Of a DNA stretch of 38,367 nt, positions 8,105 through 15,622 are shown piece after piece. Numbering within the stretch: the stretch's first letter is position 1; each line of letters opens with the position of its first letter. The notes under the pieces are model-generated. The model ran no database searches. It had not been told where the DNA came from and saw only the letters and a program-made list of their open reading frames with translations. The position numbers and the translations under genes were made by a program. Source of the DNA: Patescibacteria group bacterium (GTDB lineage: Bacteria > Patescibacteriota > Dojkabacteria > JAKAPS01); NCBI GenBank assembly GCA_025450075.1, contig JANWIC010000009.1:1-38367 (forward strand), given 5' to 3'.

Positions 8105-8113
8105 TGTGGATAA
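8105..8113 (-). promoter_or_regulatory. DnaA box in the dnaA leader
   Basis: TGTGGATAA on the plus strand (TTATCCACA on the coding strand of dnaA) is a perfect DnaA box 35 bp upstream of the preferred dnaA ATG. A DnaA box in this position is the known basis of DnaA autorepression in several bacteria; the effect here is inferred. Confidence 0.6.
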
Positions 8114-8194
8114 CTTTGCAACAAGGAGTAAGTAATCAACTTGAAGAGCATTATTTTTTAGTATACAATGAAATATATTACTATTTTCTAACAA

Positions 8195-8803
8195 ATGGCA
8201 TTTATCAAGGTTGGAGAAAATTCAGAAAATGCAGTACAAAAAACTCTCATACTAGGGAATATTGCAAGGCGATTTGCCTCGTATATTATTGATCTGCTTG
8301 TTGTGAATGTGCTTTTTCTTCTCATCATAAACCTGATAAATCAAATTTATACACTACCCTCTGTTCAATCATTTTATAATCAGACGGTTGGAAATAATGC
8401 TGGAAATACAACAATGAATGCAATTGCTGTTGAATTTTTATTTAGTTATCTATTTCTTCTTGGAGTCTATTTCTTCTTAATGCTACTAATTTTTAGCAAA
8501 ACACTTGGCATGATGGCAACTAATCTTGTATATGTATCATCAAATAATGAAGGAAACCCGGTTCCATTAAGTGTTCCTCAAAAATTCTTGCGAGGTTTTA
8601 TAGGTGAATTTTCAAGCATCCTATTTATCTTTGTTCCGATAATAGTATTTCCTTTTGATCAATACAGAAGATCACTAGTTGACAGAATATCAGGTGTATT
8701 TGTTATGCAAAAAGATAATGAGATGAGAAGGACTATAATAGCATATATCATTATTTTTGCATTTATTGCGCTCTACACTATTGTAAATTCCTTTATTCAG
8801 TAA
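8195..8803 (+). CDS. RDD family membrane protein
   Basis: The 202-residue product shows the RDD signature: Arg/Asp in the first membrane region (ARRFASYIIDLLVV), the second segment with KTLGMMATNLVYV, and the third element DQYRRSLVDRISGVFVM. It has three core membrane segments plus an extra C-terminal hydrophobic helix (IIAYIIIFAFIALYTIV). RDD proteins are poorly characterised; some act in ion or osmolyte transport. It lies between dnaA (divergent) and rpmH, an unusual insertion into the conserved rpmH-dnaA junction. Start at 8195 is the first ATG giving the conserved N-terminus; no ribosome binding site is visible. The family call is good and the function is open. Confidence 0.8.
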   Translation: MAFIKVGENSENAVQKTLILGNIARRFASYIIDLLVVNVLFLLIINLINQIYTLPSVQSFYNQTVGNNAGNTTMNAIAVEFLFSYLFLLGVYFFLMLLIFSKTLGMMATNLVYVSSNNEGNPVPLSVPQKFLRGFIGEFSSILFIFVPIIVFPFDQYRRSLVDRISGVFVMQKDNEMRRTIIAYIIIFAFIALYTIVNSFIQ

Positions 8804-8811
8804 GGAAAATT

Positions 8812-8840
8812 TTGCATTATGATTATTTTTATGGTAAACT
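8812..8840 (+). promoter_or_regulatory. Promoter for rpmH-rnpA-yidC-jag
   Basis: TTGCAT (8812-8817), 17 bp, TAAACT (8835-8840), with an extended TG one base before the -10 (TGGTAAACT). Its position 22 bp before the rpmH ATG gives a short leader. Confidence 0.55.
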
Positions 8841-8862
8841 TCATCGAACTTAGCAAATTTGT

Positions 8863-9045
8863 ATGAAAAGAACGTATCAGCCTAAAAAAATTAGAACACT
8901 CAGAAAGCGCGGATTCTTAAAAAAAATGCAGTCAAAAGGTGGTAGAAGCCTACTAAAACGAAGAAGACTTAAAGGACGTACGCTCCTTACTGTTTCTGAC
9001 GAATTTAGAATAAAAGATAAAAAGCCTAATAATCGCAATAAGTAA
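8863..9045 (+). CDS. rpmH: 50S ribosomal protein L34, C-terminally extended
   Basis: The first 44 residues carry the diagnostic L34 pattern MKRTYQPKK...GFLKKMQSKGGR.LLKRRR.KGR..LTV. This protein lies near the peptide exit tunnel of the large subunit. The usual length is 44-47 residues; here it is 60, with an added charged tail (SDEFRIKDKKPNNRNK). The stop is 2 bp before the rnpA start. The rpmH-rnpA pairing next to dnaA is nearly universal in bacteria. Confidence 0.95.
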   Translation: MKRTYQPKKIRTLRKRGFLKKMQSKGGRSLLKRRRLKGRTLLTVSDEFRIKDKKPNNRNK

Positions 9046-9047
9046 CA

Positions 9048-9377
9048 ATGTTTCCCAAAAAGAACAGAATATCGACTGGGTTTAAAGCGATTTTACGGTC
9101 TGGCACGAAGATAAAAACAACGTATTGCCTGCTTATAGTTAAAGAGAACTATTGCCCCTATTCAAGATTTGGTATAATTACCACTAAAAAGATAGGAAAT
9201 GCTGTTATTCGGAATAAAGTAAGAAGATTTATTCGCAGTATTCTAAGGGAATATATTACTAGTATTCCTTCAGGCTTTGATATAGTTATAATTCCTTCAC
9301 AATTCATACCGGATTGGAAAAGGATCGATAAAAATGAGTTTAAAACTGTATTACTTGATGCATTAAAATCAATATGA
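9048..9377 (+). CDS. rnpA: Ribonuclease P protein component
   Basis: The 109-residue basic product assists the RNase P RNA in trimming the 5' leader of precursor tRNAs. The conserved RNR-type motif appears as AVIRNKVRRFIRSILRE (about residues 50-66), preceded by FGIITTKKIGNA, which matches the family's central beta strand. The length matches the family (110-120). It overlaps yidC by 4 bp (ATGA). The RNase P modulator YlxR/RnpM is also encoded in this window. Confidence 0.93.
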   Translation: MFPKKNRISTGFKAILRSGTKIKTTYCLLIVKENYCPYSRFGIITTKKIGNAVIRNKVRRFIRSILREYITSIPSGFDIVIIPSQFIPDWKRIDKNEFKTVLLDALKSI

Positions 9378-10264
9378 TTATTCTTTCTCTCCTTGGCCTT
9401 ATCTGGAATACAATATTTTATCATCCAATTGTAAACTTAATAGTCCTGTCATACAAATTTACAGGCAATCTTGGATTTTCAATCATTGTCATTACGATTA
9501 TTGTCCGGTTGGTTCTATGGCCTTTAATGAAAAGTCAGATTGATTCACTAAAGAAAATGCAATCAATGAAACCAAAACTTGATGCACTTCGAAAAAAATA
9601 CAAAAATGATAAAAAAAAGTTTCAGGAAGAGCAGTTGAAATTGTATCGAGTTAGCGGTGTAAATCCTGCAGGAAGCTGTTTACCACTACTATTACAAATA
9701 CCATTTATCTATTCCGTATATAATGTCATTCGGGCAGTATCTCTTTCAAAAAATACTTCAGTATTCAATAATGTAGTTTATTCACATGCATTACAGTTAT
9801 CTTCTAAGACAAAATTCAATATGAATTTTTTTGGTATCAATCTTGCAAAAGATGCTGCTGGCGTTGGATTTAGTCATTTTAACGCAGTGCTTCCCTATCT
9901 TATTCTTGCACTTCTCGTTGGTATAACACAATATTTTGCTAGCAAAGTAAGTATGCCTGTAAATACGGCAGAGTTAACGGAAACTGTTGACATTATTGAG
10001 AATCCTAAAAAGAAGAAGAATGCAAAGACAATAGAAAAAAATGCTCCAAAGGCGAAAGATGAACCTCTGGATCCGGAACAGTTTAGCAAAATGGTATCTA
10101 GTCAAATGCTCTATTTTTTTCCACTTATATTAGTATGGATTTCATTAGGATATTCTGGATCTATTCCAGCTGCACTTAGTATCTACTGGATAGTTCAATC
10201 CCTAATGGTTGTTCTTCAAACTTTAATATTACAAGATAAAATACCATGGAAGAGAAAAAAGTAA
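9374..10264 (+). CDS. yidC: Membrane protein insertase YidC/OxaA
   Basis: The 296-residue product is the short, Gram-positive-like form without the large periplasmic domain. It inserts proteins into the cytoplasmic membrane with or without SecYEG. The core is GNLGFSIIVITIIVRLVLWPLMKSQ, with the conserved Arg in the groove, then a Lys-rich cytoplasmic hairpin (KLDALRKKYKNDKKKFQEEQ), then NPAGSCLPLLLQIPFIYSVY. The last membrane segments follow a Lys-rich loop of about 45 residues (NPKKKKNAKTIEKN...) that is longer than usual. It overlaps rnpA by 4 bp and jag by 19 bp. Confidence 0.93.
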   Translation: MIILSLLGLIWNTIFYHPIVNLIVLSYKFTGNLGFSIIVITIIVRLVLWPLMKSQIDSLKKMQSMKPKLDALRKKYKNDKKKFQEEQLKLYRVSGVNPAGSCLPLLLQIPFIYSVYNVIRAVSLSKNTSVFNNVVYSHALQLSSKTKFNMNFFGINLAKDAAGVGFSHFNAVLPYLILALLVGITQYFASKVSMPVNTAELTETVDIIENPKKKKNAKTIEKNAPKAKDEPLDPEQFSKMVSSQMLYFFPLILVWISLGYSGSIPAALSIYWIVQSLMVVLQTLILQDKIPWKRKK

Positions 10265-10713
10265 ATCAAAAACAAATTCAAGAACTGATCGAACAGTTTA
10301 TTGATATAATTGGTTATGCAATTGATATTAACCTTGAGCCAGATGAAGAAAGCGGAGGGTATAAGGCACAATTAAATGGGGAGAATTTGGGGGTTTTAAT
10401 AGGGTATCATGGTAAAAATATATCTTCAATTGAGCATATTATAAATCTCATGATCGTTAGGAAGTATGGAATAGGAACCTTTGTTAATATTGATATCAAC
10501 GAATATCGTAAAGTCCGTCTTGATAATATAAAGAAATATGTAGAGTCTACTATAAAGAAGATTGAAAAAAGTCATGAATCATATACTCTTTATCCTATGT
10601 CCCCTTACGAAAGATTATTCGTTCACAAGCTTGTAAAAGAGCATGGAGAGCTTGAAACACTCAGTTCAGGAGAAGAACCAAATAGATCAATAACAATTAC
10701 TTTCAAGGAGTAG
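10246..10713 (+). CDS. khpB: Jag/KhpB RNA-binding protein
   Basis: The 155-residue product has a KH domain (LGVLIGYHGKNISSIEHIINLM, about residues 48-70) and a C-terminal R3H domain (MSPYERLFVHKLVKEHG..., with EEPNRSITI), the defining pair of the Jag/KhpB family. In Firmicutes KhpB pairs with KhpA and binds small RNAs and mRNAs that affect division and envelope synthesis. The N-terminal Jag_N domain of longer homologues is absent, so this is the compact form. Its start lies inside the yidC 3' end and its stop overlaps the convergent rsmA by 11 bp, so there is no room for a terminator between them. Confidence 0.92.
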   Translation: MEEKKVNQKQIQELIEQFIDIIGYAIDINLEPDEESGGYKAQLNGENLGVLIGYHGKNISSIEHIINLMIVRKYGIGTFVNIDINEYRKVRLDNIKKYVESTIKKIEKSHESYTLYPMSPYERLFVHKLVKEHGELETLSSGEEPNRSITITFKE

Positions 10714-11533
10714 AATTTTGCTTTACCTGAAACAGAAGTTTCCAATCGTCCAAGGATAATTCTTGAGGTCTTTTTTGCAAAAGCAGTGCCACCTGGTTAT
10801 CAGTTGTATCAATTTTTATTGTATTTGAAAGTTTTTTTCTTGGGAATACGAAACTATCCTTGATAAAACGCGAGATTTTATCGGCATTTTCTAACTGCAA
10901 CGAATCTTCATAAGTATAATCGGTTATTGTCACGATTCGACTATCTACTTTTGGTATAGGATAAAATTCACCTTTTTTCAATATTTCTCCCTTTTTAATT
11001 CTTGCAAAAAGTTTGGATGAAACAGATAAGAATGATTCATCTGGAGCTTGTAAATCATATTTATCAGCCACTTCCCTTTGAAGTATGAATGTACAGCTAG
11101 ATGGGTGAGGGAGGAGATTCAGTGCCTTATGGACAATCGGTTTTGAAATATTGTATGGTAAAGCACCTATAAATTGATAATCAAGGGAAGCATAAAGTGA
11201 ATGTATTTCAAATGTAAGGATATCACCATGAATTATATCCACCCAAGCAGGATAAACACCATCATTAAATTTTGTAAGGGTTTCTTTTAAAAGAGGAATT
11301 TTTTCTTCATCCAACTCAATGAGAGTAACTTTTTTAAAATCTTTGAAATAATTAATTGTTATATTGCCAATACCTGGACCAATTTCAATTACATGGGGAG
11401 CAGATGACATGTTATCGATAAATGTTTTAATCCCATGTGCAGTTGTGAGGTAATTTTGACCAAGTTGATAGTGAAGCTGTTCACCATGGTTTGATAATAT
11501 CTCTTTAATTTCCTTTTTTGACAAAATGTACAT
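10703..11533 (-). CDS. rsmA: 16S rRNA (adenine1518/1519-N6)-dimethyltransferase
   Basis: RsmA/KsgA dimethylates two adjacent adenines in helix 45 of 16S rRNA late in 30S assembly. I prefer the start at 11533 (276 residues) over the track's 11587, because the extra 18 residues are hydrophobic and not family-like. The N-terminus has QLGQNYLT, motif I is EIGPGIGN (50-57), and the acidic SAM-binding residue lies in LIELDEEK. Motif IV reads ALPYNISKP (124-132) where the family has NLPYNIS. The Asn is catalytically important in N6-adenine methyltransferases, so the Ala is notable. The C-terminal small domain contains VFPRKKLSNTI. It is the last gene of the pilus run and overlaps jag tail-to-tail. 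Confidence 0.9.
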   Translation of the reverse strand: MYILSKKEIKEILSNHGEQLHYQLGQNYLTTAHGIKTFIDNMSSAPHVIEIGPGIGNITINYFKDFKKVTLIELDEEKIPLLKETLTKFNDGVYPAWVDIIHGDILTFEIHSLYASLDYQFIGALPYNISKPIVHKALNLLPHPSSCTFILQREVADKYDLQAPDESFLSVSSKLFARIKKGEILKKGEFYPIPKVDSRIVTITDYTYEDSLQLENADKISRFIKDSFVFPRKKLSNTIKIDTTDNQVALLLQKRPQELSLDDWKLLFQVKQNSTP

Positions 11534-11626
11534 ATACAAGATTATACGCAAAAAAAGGAATAAACAAAAGGATTTGGTAAGTAGCAATGAAAGATAAATT
11601 TAACAATCAATCAAATGTAGTAGCAA

Positions 11627-11929
11627 TTAATTTGCTAGAGGAGAAAATACTTCGTTATATGTATAGTGTGGAACTGTTGATGAAGAAGTATACAGTTGCC
11701 TATTTTGTCGATCTTTCAGGATTGAATTGTATAAAGAAGTATTGAATTGCGGAATAAGGGTAGCAGAGTTTGGTTGTGCTTGAGATGACGTATTTGTTGA
11801 TATATTTGTAAATATTGAAACAGTATAAATTATTCCAAAAACATTAGCTCCAGTAAATATTACAATCAATGTGATTGTAATTATTTGTAATAAATTGTCT
11901 TTAAAAGATGTTTTCTTTAATTCTTTCAT
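11627..11929 (-). CDS. Small single-pass membrane protein in pilus cluster
   Basis: The 100-residue product has a Lys-rich N-terminus (MKELKKTSFK), one membrane segment (LLQIITITLIVIFTGANVFGIIYTV) and about 55 external residues rich in Ser, Thr, Asn and Gln. The position, one base after the PilO-like gene, is where PilP sits in classical pilMNOPQ operons. There is no lipoprotein Cys and no PilP-like fold signal, so I do not call it PilP. It is probably a pilus alignment accessory. Confidence 0.65.
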   Translation of the reverse strand: MKELKKTSFKDNLLQIITITLIVIFTGANVFGIIYTVSIFTNISTNTSSQAQPNSATLIPQFNTSLYNSILKDRQNRQLYTSSSTVPHYTYNEVFSPLAN

Positions 11930-11930
11930 T

Positions 11931-12560
11931 TTAAGATGTCTGTTTAGCTAAATCTTTTACAAAAAGATCAATTGTTATAGTTGATGTGACAGTTTGACTA
12001 ATATTTGCTGTCGGTGTTGGTGTAGGAATTGTACCCGTAGCATTACTACCATTTGTAGATTTAGTTGCAGAAAATGTTACCGCATCAATTCTTGTATAGT
12101 AATATGAATGGTTTAGCATATCAATAAATGCAAGTACTTGGTTATATTTTCCTGTTATTGTAAGGTTTGCATTGAGGAAAGGTGTATTCCCGCTTACCTG
12201 GGCCGGTACAAGAATATTATCTTTTGTTAATTCAGCATTAGTAAAGGTTACAGTTTCTTTAACTCCGATATCTCCTGCAATCGTTTCTAATTGCTCAACC
12301 CAATTTACTACAGTAATTTGGGATGGAAGTGAATCACTAAAATTGTTTTTTGTAAGATCTATTTTTTGAAATTTACTGATGACATCATCATTTATTTGAT
12401 TTGTAAGATTGGTATTATTAATATTATTTTGTGTATCAGAATAGTTTTGGACAGCTTTTCCAAGTACAGTTATAGAAATAGCAAAAATAATAAGTACTAA
12501 TAGAAAAACACTGCTATCCAATATATATACTTTGTTTATTTTTTTTGTAGTTACTTTCAT
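11931..12560 (-). CDS. PilO-like pilus alignment protein
   Basis: The 209-residue product has a short cytoplasmic N-terminus, a membrane helix (VFLLVLIIFAISITVLGKAV, about residues 18-37), a coiled-coil-like stretch (NYSDTQNNINNTNLTNQI) and a C-terminal alpha/beta domain with LTITGKYNQVLAFIDMLNHS. That segment matches the PilO/GspM ferredoxin-like fold (fxltG.Y..l..Fl..l...). PilO pairs with PilN to connect the cytoplasmic ATPase platform with the external part of the machine. The Pro/Thr-rich insert near residue 180 (TGTIPTPTPT) is unusual. The ATG overlaps the PilMN stop by 4 bp, supporting partnership. Confidence 0.7.
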   Translation of the reverse strand: MKVTTKKINKVYILDSSVFLLVLIIFAISITVLGKAVQNYSDTQNNINNTNLTNQINDDVISKFQKIDLTKNNFSDSLPSQITVVNWVEQLETIAGDIGVKETVTFTNAELTKDNILVPAQVSGNTPFLNANLTITGKYNQVLAFIDMLNHSYYYTRIDAVTFSATKSTNGSNATGTIPTPTPTANISQTVTSTITIDLFVKDLAKQTS

Positions 12561-14125
12561 GATGCAGTCCCCTTTCCACTAATCTTATTAATAGTTGCAG
12601 TAATAGTAAAAGTGATTGATTGGTTTGTTTGTATATATGAAATTGGAAGTGCGAGATTACTTAAATATTTTGATTGATATTCTAAAATATTCAAGTACTG
12701 AAGAAGTGTATTTCTATCTTTTGCCGTACCCGATATACTGACAGTCCAATTTGATTTTGTCTGGTTAATGTTATAGGCACTTAATGATATACCGGAAGGT
12801 ACTGTAGTTGGAATTTCTTCTAGCAAACCAAGCCAATTGACAAATGAACTTTGTGCTCCGTTAATCTTTTGAAGATAAGAATTTTGAGCACTTATCTGCT
12901 GTCCCACTACTTTATATGTATTTTGACGAGGTGAAGAGATGATTGCTTGATATTTCTGGTTTAAATAATTCTGATCAATGATTAAAAAGAATATAAAAAC
13001 TGCGAATATGCTGATATAGGCAAGCATATTTATAGCAGCAATTCGCATCCAGAAAAACACCTTATCAGTTATCAATGTTCGGAGAATTTCTTTAGAGGCT
13101 TGAGCAGGTAGGAAGTTTATTGTACTTGGATCTTTTTGAGTATATTGCAAACCTGCTCCTGATACGCAAATATATTGGTCAATATCACTAGGTATTTTAA
13201 TAAAAGGAATCTTTAAATTCTGCATCTCCAATGCATTAGGTTCTGCAATTATGCTTTTTAGTCCTTTTATTACAGCGCCATCTCCGAAAATATATGCTTT
13301 TGTGATTGGACTTTTATTTTGAAAATGTATAGTTCTTTCCACCTCCTTTTGAAGAGGATCCATGATTGTGTGTATTTTTTCCTTTAATCGCTCATTTTTA
13401 AGATCAAGACCATTTTCTCTGAGAAGTTGTATGCTTTTATCATCGTCAACTTCAAAAAATTCATCGTATGCTTTGATTATTTGATTTAATCCAATATGTA
13501 CAGTTGAGGTAAATTTAATCGCATTTCCTTCTGATAATGCAACAGTAGTTTGTGTTTTTCCAATATCAAGAAGCAACGCATCTTCCTTTTGTGTGTAATT
13601 AATAAGACGCATAGCAGACATTGAACTGCCTTCAAAAGCAAGGGGAATAAATCCTGCACGTCTAACAGCATCATAATATGAATCTACTGTCTCTTTTGCT
13701 GCTGCAGAGATAAGAACATTTAAAGTCCCATCTTTATTCTCCGAGGTAACCAAAAAGTCCCAATATACCTCTTCAATAGGAAGTGGAATAAAGGTTTGGA
13801 TTTTAAACTGAATAGCTTCTTTTAATTTATCATGGGAAAGATCAGGAAAAACTCCTTCTTGCATATATATCTTATCATCCGGTATGGTACATACTGCATA
13901 ATTCTTCTTTCCTTTTTTATTTGGAAATTTATTCAAGCAAGCTTCAAGCGCATTGACGACATTATCGCTTTGGCGGATAACACCGCCAACAAGTGCACTG
14001 ACGGGAATTTTTTCTTCAGTAAATCCTTTTAAAACAAGACCTTTTCTTGTTTTAATGATTTCCGCTACTTTTACTGAGGAAGTTGAAATATCAACACCTA
14101 ATGAAGCAGCCTTTATTCTGATCAT
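12557..14125 (-). CDS. Fused PilM-PilN type IV pilus assembly protein
   Basis: The 522-residue product joins two normally separate proteins. Residues 1-335 are PilM, an actin-like ATPase-fold protein: LGVDISTSSVKVAEI (9-23), FPDLSHDKLKEAIQFKIQTFIPLP (93-116), LLLDIGKTQTTVAL (184-197) and YIFGDGAVIKGL (278-289). Residues 336-522 are PilN: the INFLP entry motif (336-340), a membrane helix near 363-383, a coiled coil, and a C-terminal domain with SISGTAKDRNTLLQYLNIL. In classical systems PilM binds the cytoplasmic INLLP tail of PilN; here the same partners are covalently linked. The frame is continuous with no stop or slippery run at the junction. An extended -10 promoter lies just upstream. Confidence 0.88.
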   Translation of the reverse strand: MIRIKAASLGVDISTSSVKVAEIIKTRKGLVLKGFTEEKIPVSALVGGVIRQSDNVVNALEACLNKFPNKKGKKNYAVCTIPDDKIYMQEGVFPDLSHDKLKEAIQFKIQTFIPLPIEEVYWDFLVTSENKDGTLNVLISAAAKETVDSYYDAVRRAGFIPLAFEGSSMSAMRLINYTQKEDALLLDIGKTQTTVALSEGNAIKFTSTVHIGLNQIIKAYDEFFEVDDDKSIQLLRENGLDLKNERLKEKIHTIMDPLQKEVERTIHFQNKSPITKAYIFGDGAVIKGLKSIIAEPNALEMQNLKIPFIKIPSDIDQYICVSGAGLQYTQKDPSTINFLPAQASKEILRTLITDKVFFWMRIAAINMLAYISIFAVFIFFLIIDQNYLNQKYQAIISSPRQNTYKVVGQQISAQNSYLQKINGAQSSFVNWLGLLEEIPTTVPSGISLSAYNINQTKSNWTVSISGTAKDRNTLLQYLNILEYQSKYLSNLALPISYIQTNQSITFTITATINKISGKGTAS

Positions 14126-14152
14126 GAATTGGGACAGTAATTTTCTTGTATT

Positions 14153-14161
14153 ATGATAGCA
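14153..14161 (-). promoter_or_regulatory. Extended -10 promoter for pilMN-pilO-rsmA
   Basis: On the minus strand TGCTATCAT forms an extended -10 about 27 bp before the pilMN ATG; the matching -35 (TTTGCT) is weak. It would give an internal promoter for the last four genes of the run. Confidence 0.45.
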
Positions 14162-14185
14162 TAAAAAAAGAGAATAGCAAAAAAT

Positions 14186-15601
14186 TTATCTGAGTATCTC
14201 TTTGATCTCGTCAAGAGTTACAGCCTTTAGCAATATTATTGCTAATAGATAGACTATTCCAGCAATTATTACTTGAATAAACAAATTAAATGGAGATAAA
14301 AAGGCTAATGCGAATGTAAATGCAACTGTAGCAAGTATTCCTTTTTTAATTATCGCAAAATTGGGGATCTGTTTCAAGATATAGAATACAACATATACCG
14401 ATCCAGCAAGTACTAAGGCTTCCGTGGCAACTGTAATCCATGCAGATGCATAGTAGGAATATCTTGGAATAAAGATAAGATTAAGAGAAATATTGAAGAT
14501 GGAAAGAAAAATATTCCATACAAGCAAATATGTTTGTTTTTTAAATAACAAAACAACAAAAATAAAAGAGGAACCTATAAAAGATAAAAAGATTGCAAAG
14601 GAAAGAATTTTAAGTATATCGACGGAATTTGCATATCTTGCTCCTACATATAGCGGAATAATTTTTTGACTTAAAAATAGTGCTCCAGGAATTATAGGAA
14701 GTCCGGCAAGTATAAGAAAATCAAGAGATTTTTGAAACATTCTGGTAAAATTTCCCATCTGTTCCTTCTTTATCTCAGATGCCATAAATGCAAATACCGG
14801 AGCCATAAACATTTGAGGAAATGCAATAAATACTTCTAATATCTTATAAGGGACAGCATAAATCGAAAGAACTGCAGCAGGTTTCATTAAAGAAAGAATA
14901 ACACTATCAGATTTAAAATATATACTGGAAAATAAAATCATTCCTCCAACACTGATTGATTGAGCAAAGACTTTTTTCCAAATGGCTCGATCAGGTGAGA
15001 AAGATATCCTCTTTAATGGCAAAACAAATAAAATAGACACAAGGAATATCACGAAATAACCAATGGTGGTTGCTGAAATCGCATAATCAATAGAAAGATG
15101 AAAATGGATAAAAATAATTAAAAAAAGTAAGTTTGCGATAAGTCCGGATGCATTTGCATAGACACTTTTTTGCATTTGTAATTTGTTTTGAAAAAGCGAA
15201 AAAAGCAGAGATGCCATAAGAAGGAAAAATGAAGAAGCGCTTGCAATCAATATTCCAATTTTTATAGCTGATGCATATTGTGGTATAAACTGGGCAATAA
15301 TAACTCCAAGGATAAGCGATATGATTAGTGAACATGCACGGATAAGAATAACATTCCCGATAAAGCGGGATTGTTCTTCATCGCTATATTCATGAATATC
15401 CCTTACAAGTATTGTTGAAAGCCCTAGATCTGCAAGTATATTAAAAAGTAATAAATAGGCAAATACTGCAGTATATTCACCAAATTCTGTTAATGAATAA
15501 TGATGGGTAAGTAAATAGACGATGACAAGATTGATAATTATTGAAATTATCTTACCGATTAACTGAACAAGAGTATTGAAGGCAACAGCTTTCTTTTTCA
15601 T
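14186..15601 (-). CDS. Polysaccharide/lipid-linked oligosaccharide flippase (Wzx/MATE-like)
   Basis: The 471-residue product has 12-14 membrane segments. The N-terminus (NTLVQLIGKIISIIINLVIVYLLT) followed by LTEFGEYTAVFAYLLLFNILADLGLSTILVRDI is the standard opening of Wzx/RfbX-type flippases of the MOP superfamily, which move undecaprenyl-linked sugars across the cytoplasmic membrane. The usual length is about 420-480 residues. It sits between the PilX-like gene and pilMN, inside what is otherwise a pilus operon, and could supply glycans for pilin or surface-protein glycosylation. That link is inferred from context. Its -10 box lies 6 bp from the ATG. Confidence 0.85.
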   Translation of the reverse strand: MKKKAVAFNTLVQLIGKIISIIINLVIVYLLTHHYSLTEFGEYTAVFAYLLLFNILADLGLSTILVRDIHEYSDEEQSRFIGNVILIRACSLIISLILGVIIAQFIPQYASAIKIGILIASASSFFLLMASLLFSLFQNKLQMQKSVYANASGLIANLLFLIIFIHFHLSIDYAISATTIGYFVIFLVSILFVLPLKRISFSPDRAIWKKVFAQSISVGGMILFSSIYFKSDSVILSLMKPAAVLSIYAVPYKILEVFIAFPQMFMAPVFAFMASEIKKEQMGNFTRMFQKSLDFLILAGLPIIPGALFLSQKIIPLYVGARYANSVDILKILSFAIFLSFIGSSFIFVVLLFKKQTYLLVWNIFLSIFNISLNLIFIPRYSYYASAWITVATEALVLAGSVYVVFYILKQIPNFAIIKKGILATVAFTFALAFLSPFNLFIQVIIAGIVYLLAIILLKAVTLDEIKEILR

Positions 15602-15607
15602 AGCAGG

Positions 15608-15616
15608 ATTATACCA
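15608..15616 (-). promoter_or_regulatory. Extended -10 element 6 bp from the flippase ATG
   Basis: TGGTATAAT on the minus strand is a perfect extended -10. Only six bases (15607-15602) separate it from the ATG at 15601, so transcription would start at the start codon itself, giving a leaderless message. The -35 region is poor. Confidence 0.5.
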
Positions 15617-15622
15617 TGCTAT

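Noticed and set aside
9048-10264. TGA-to-glycine recoding as in Gracilibacteria/SR1
   Set aside because: rnpA, pilMN and rsmA end in TGA at family-typical lengths and the reading frames contain no internal TGA.
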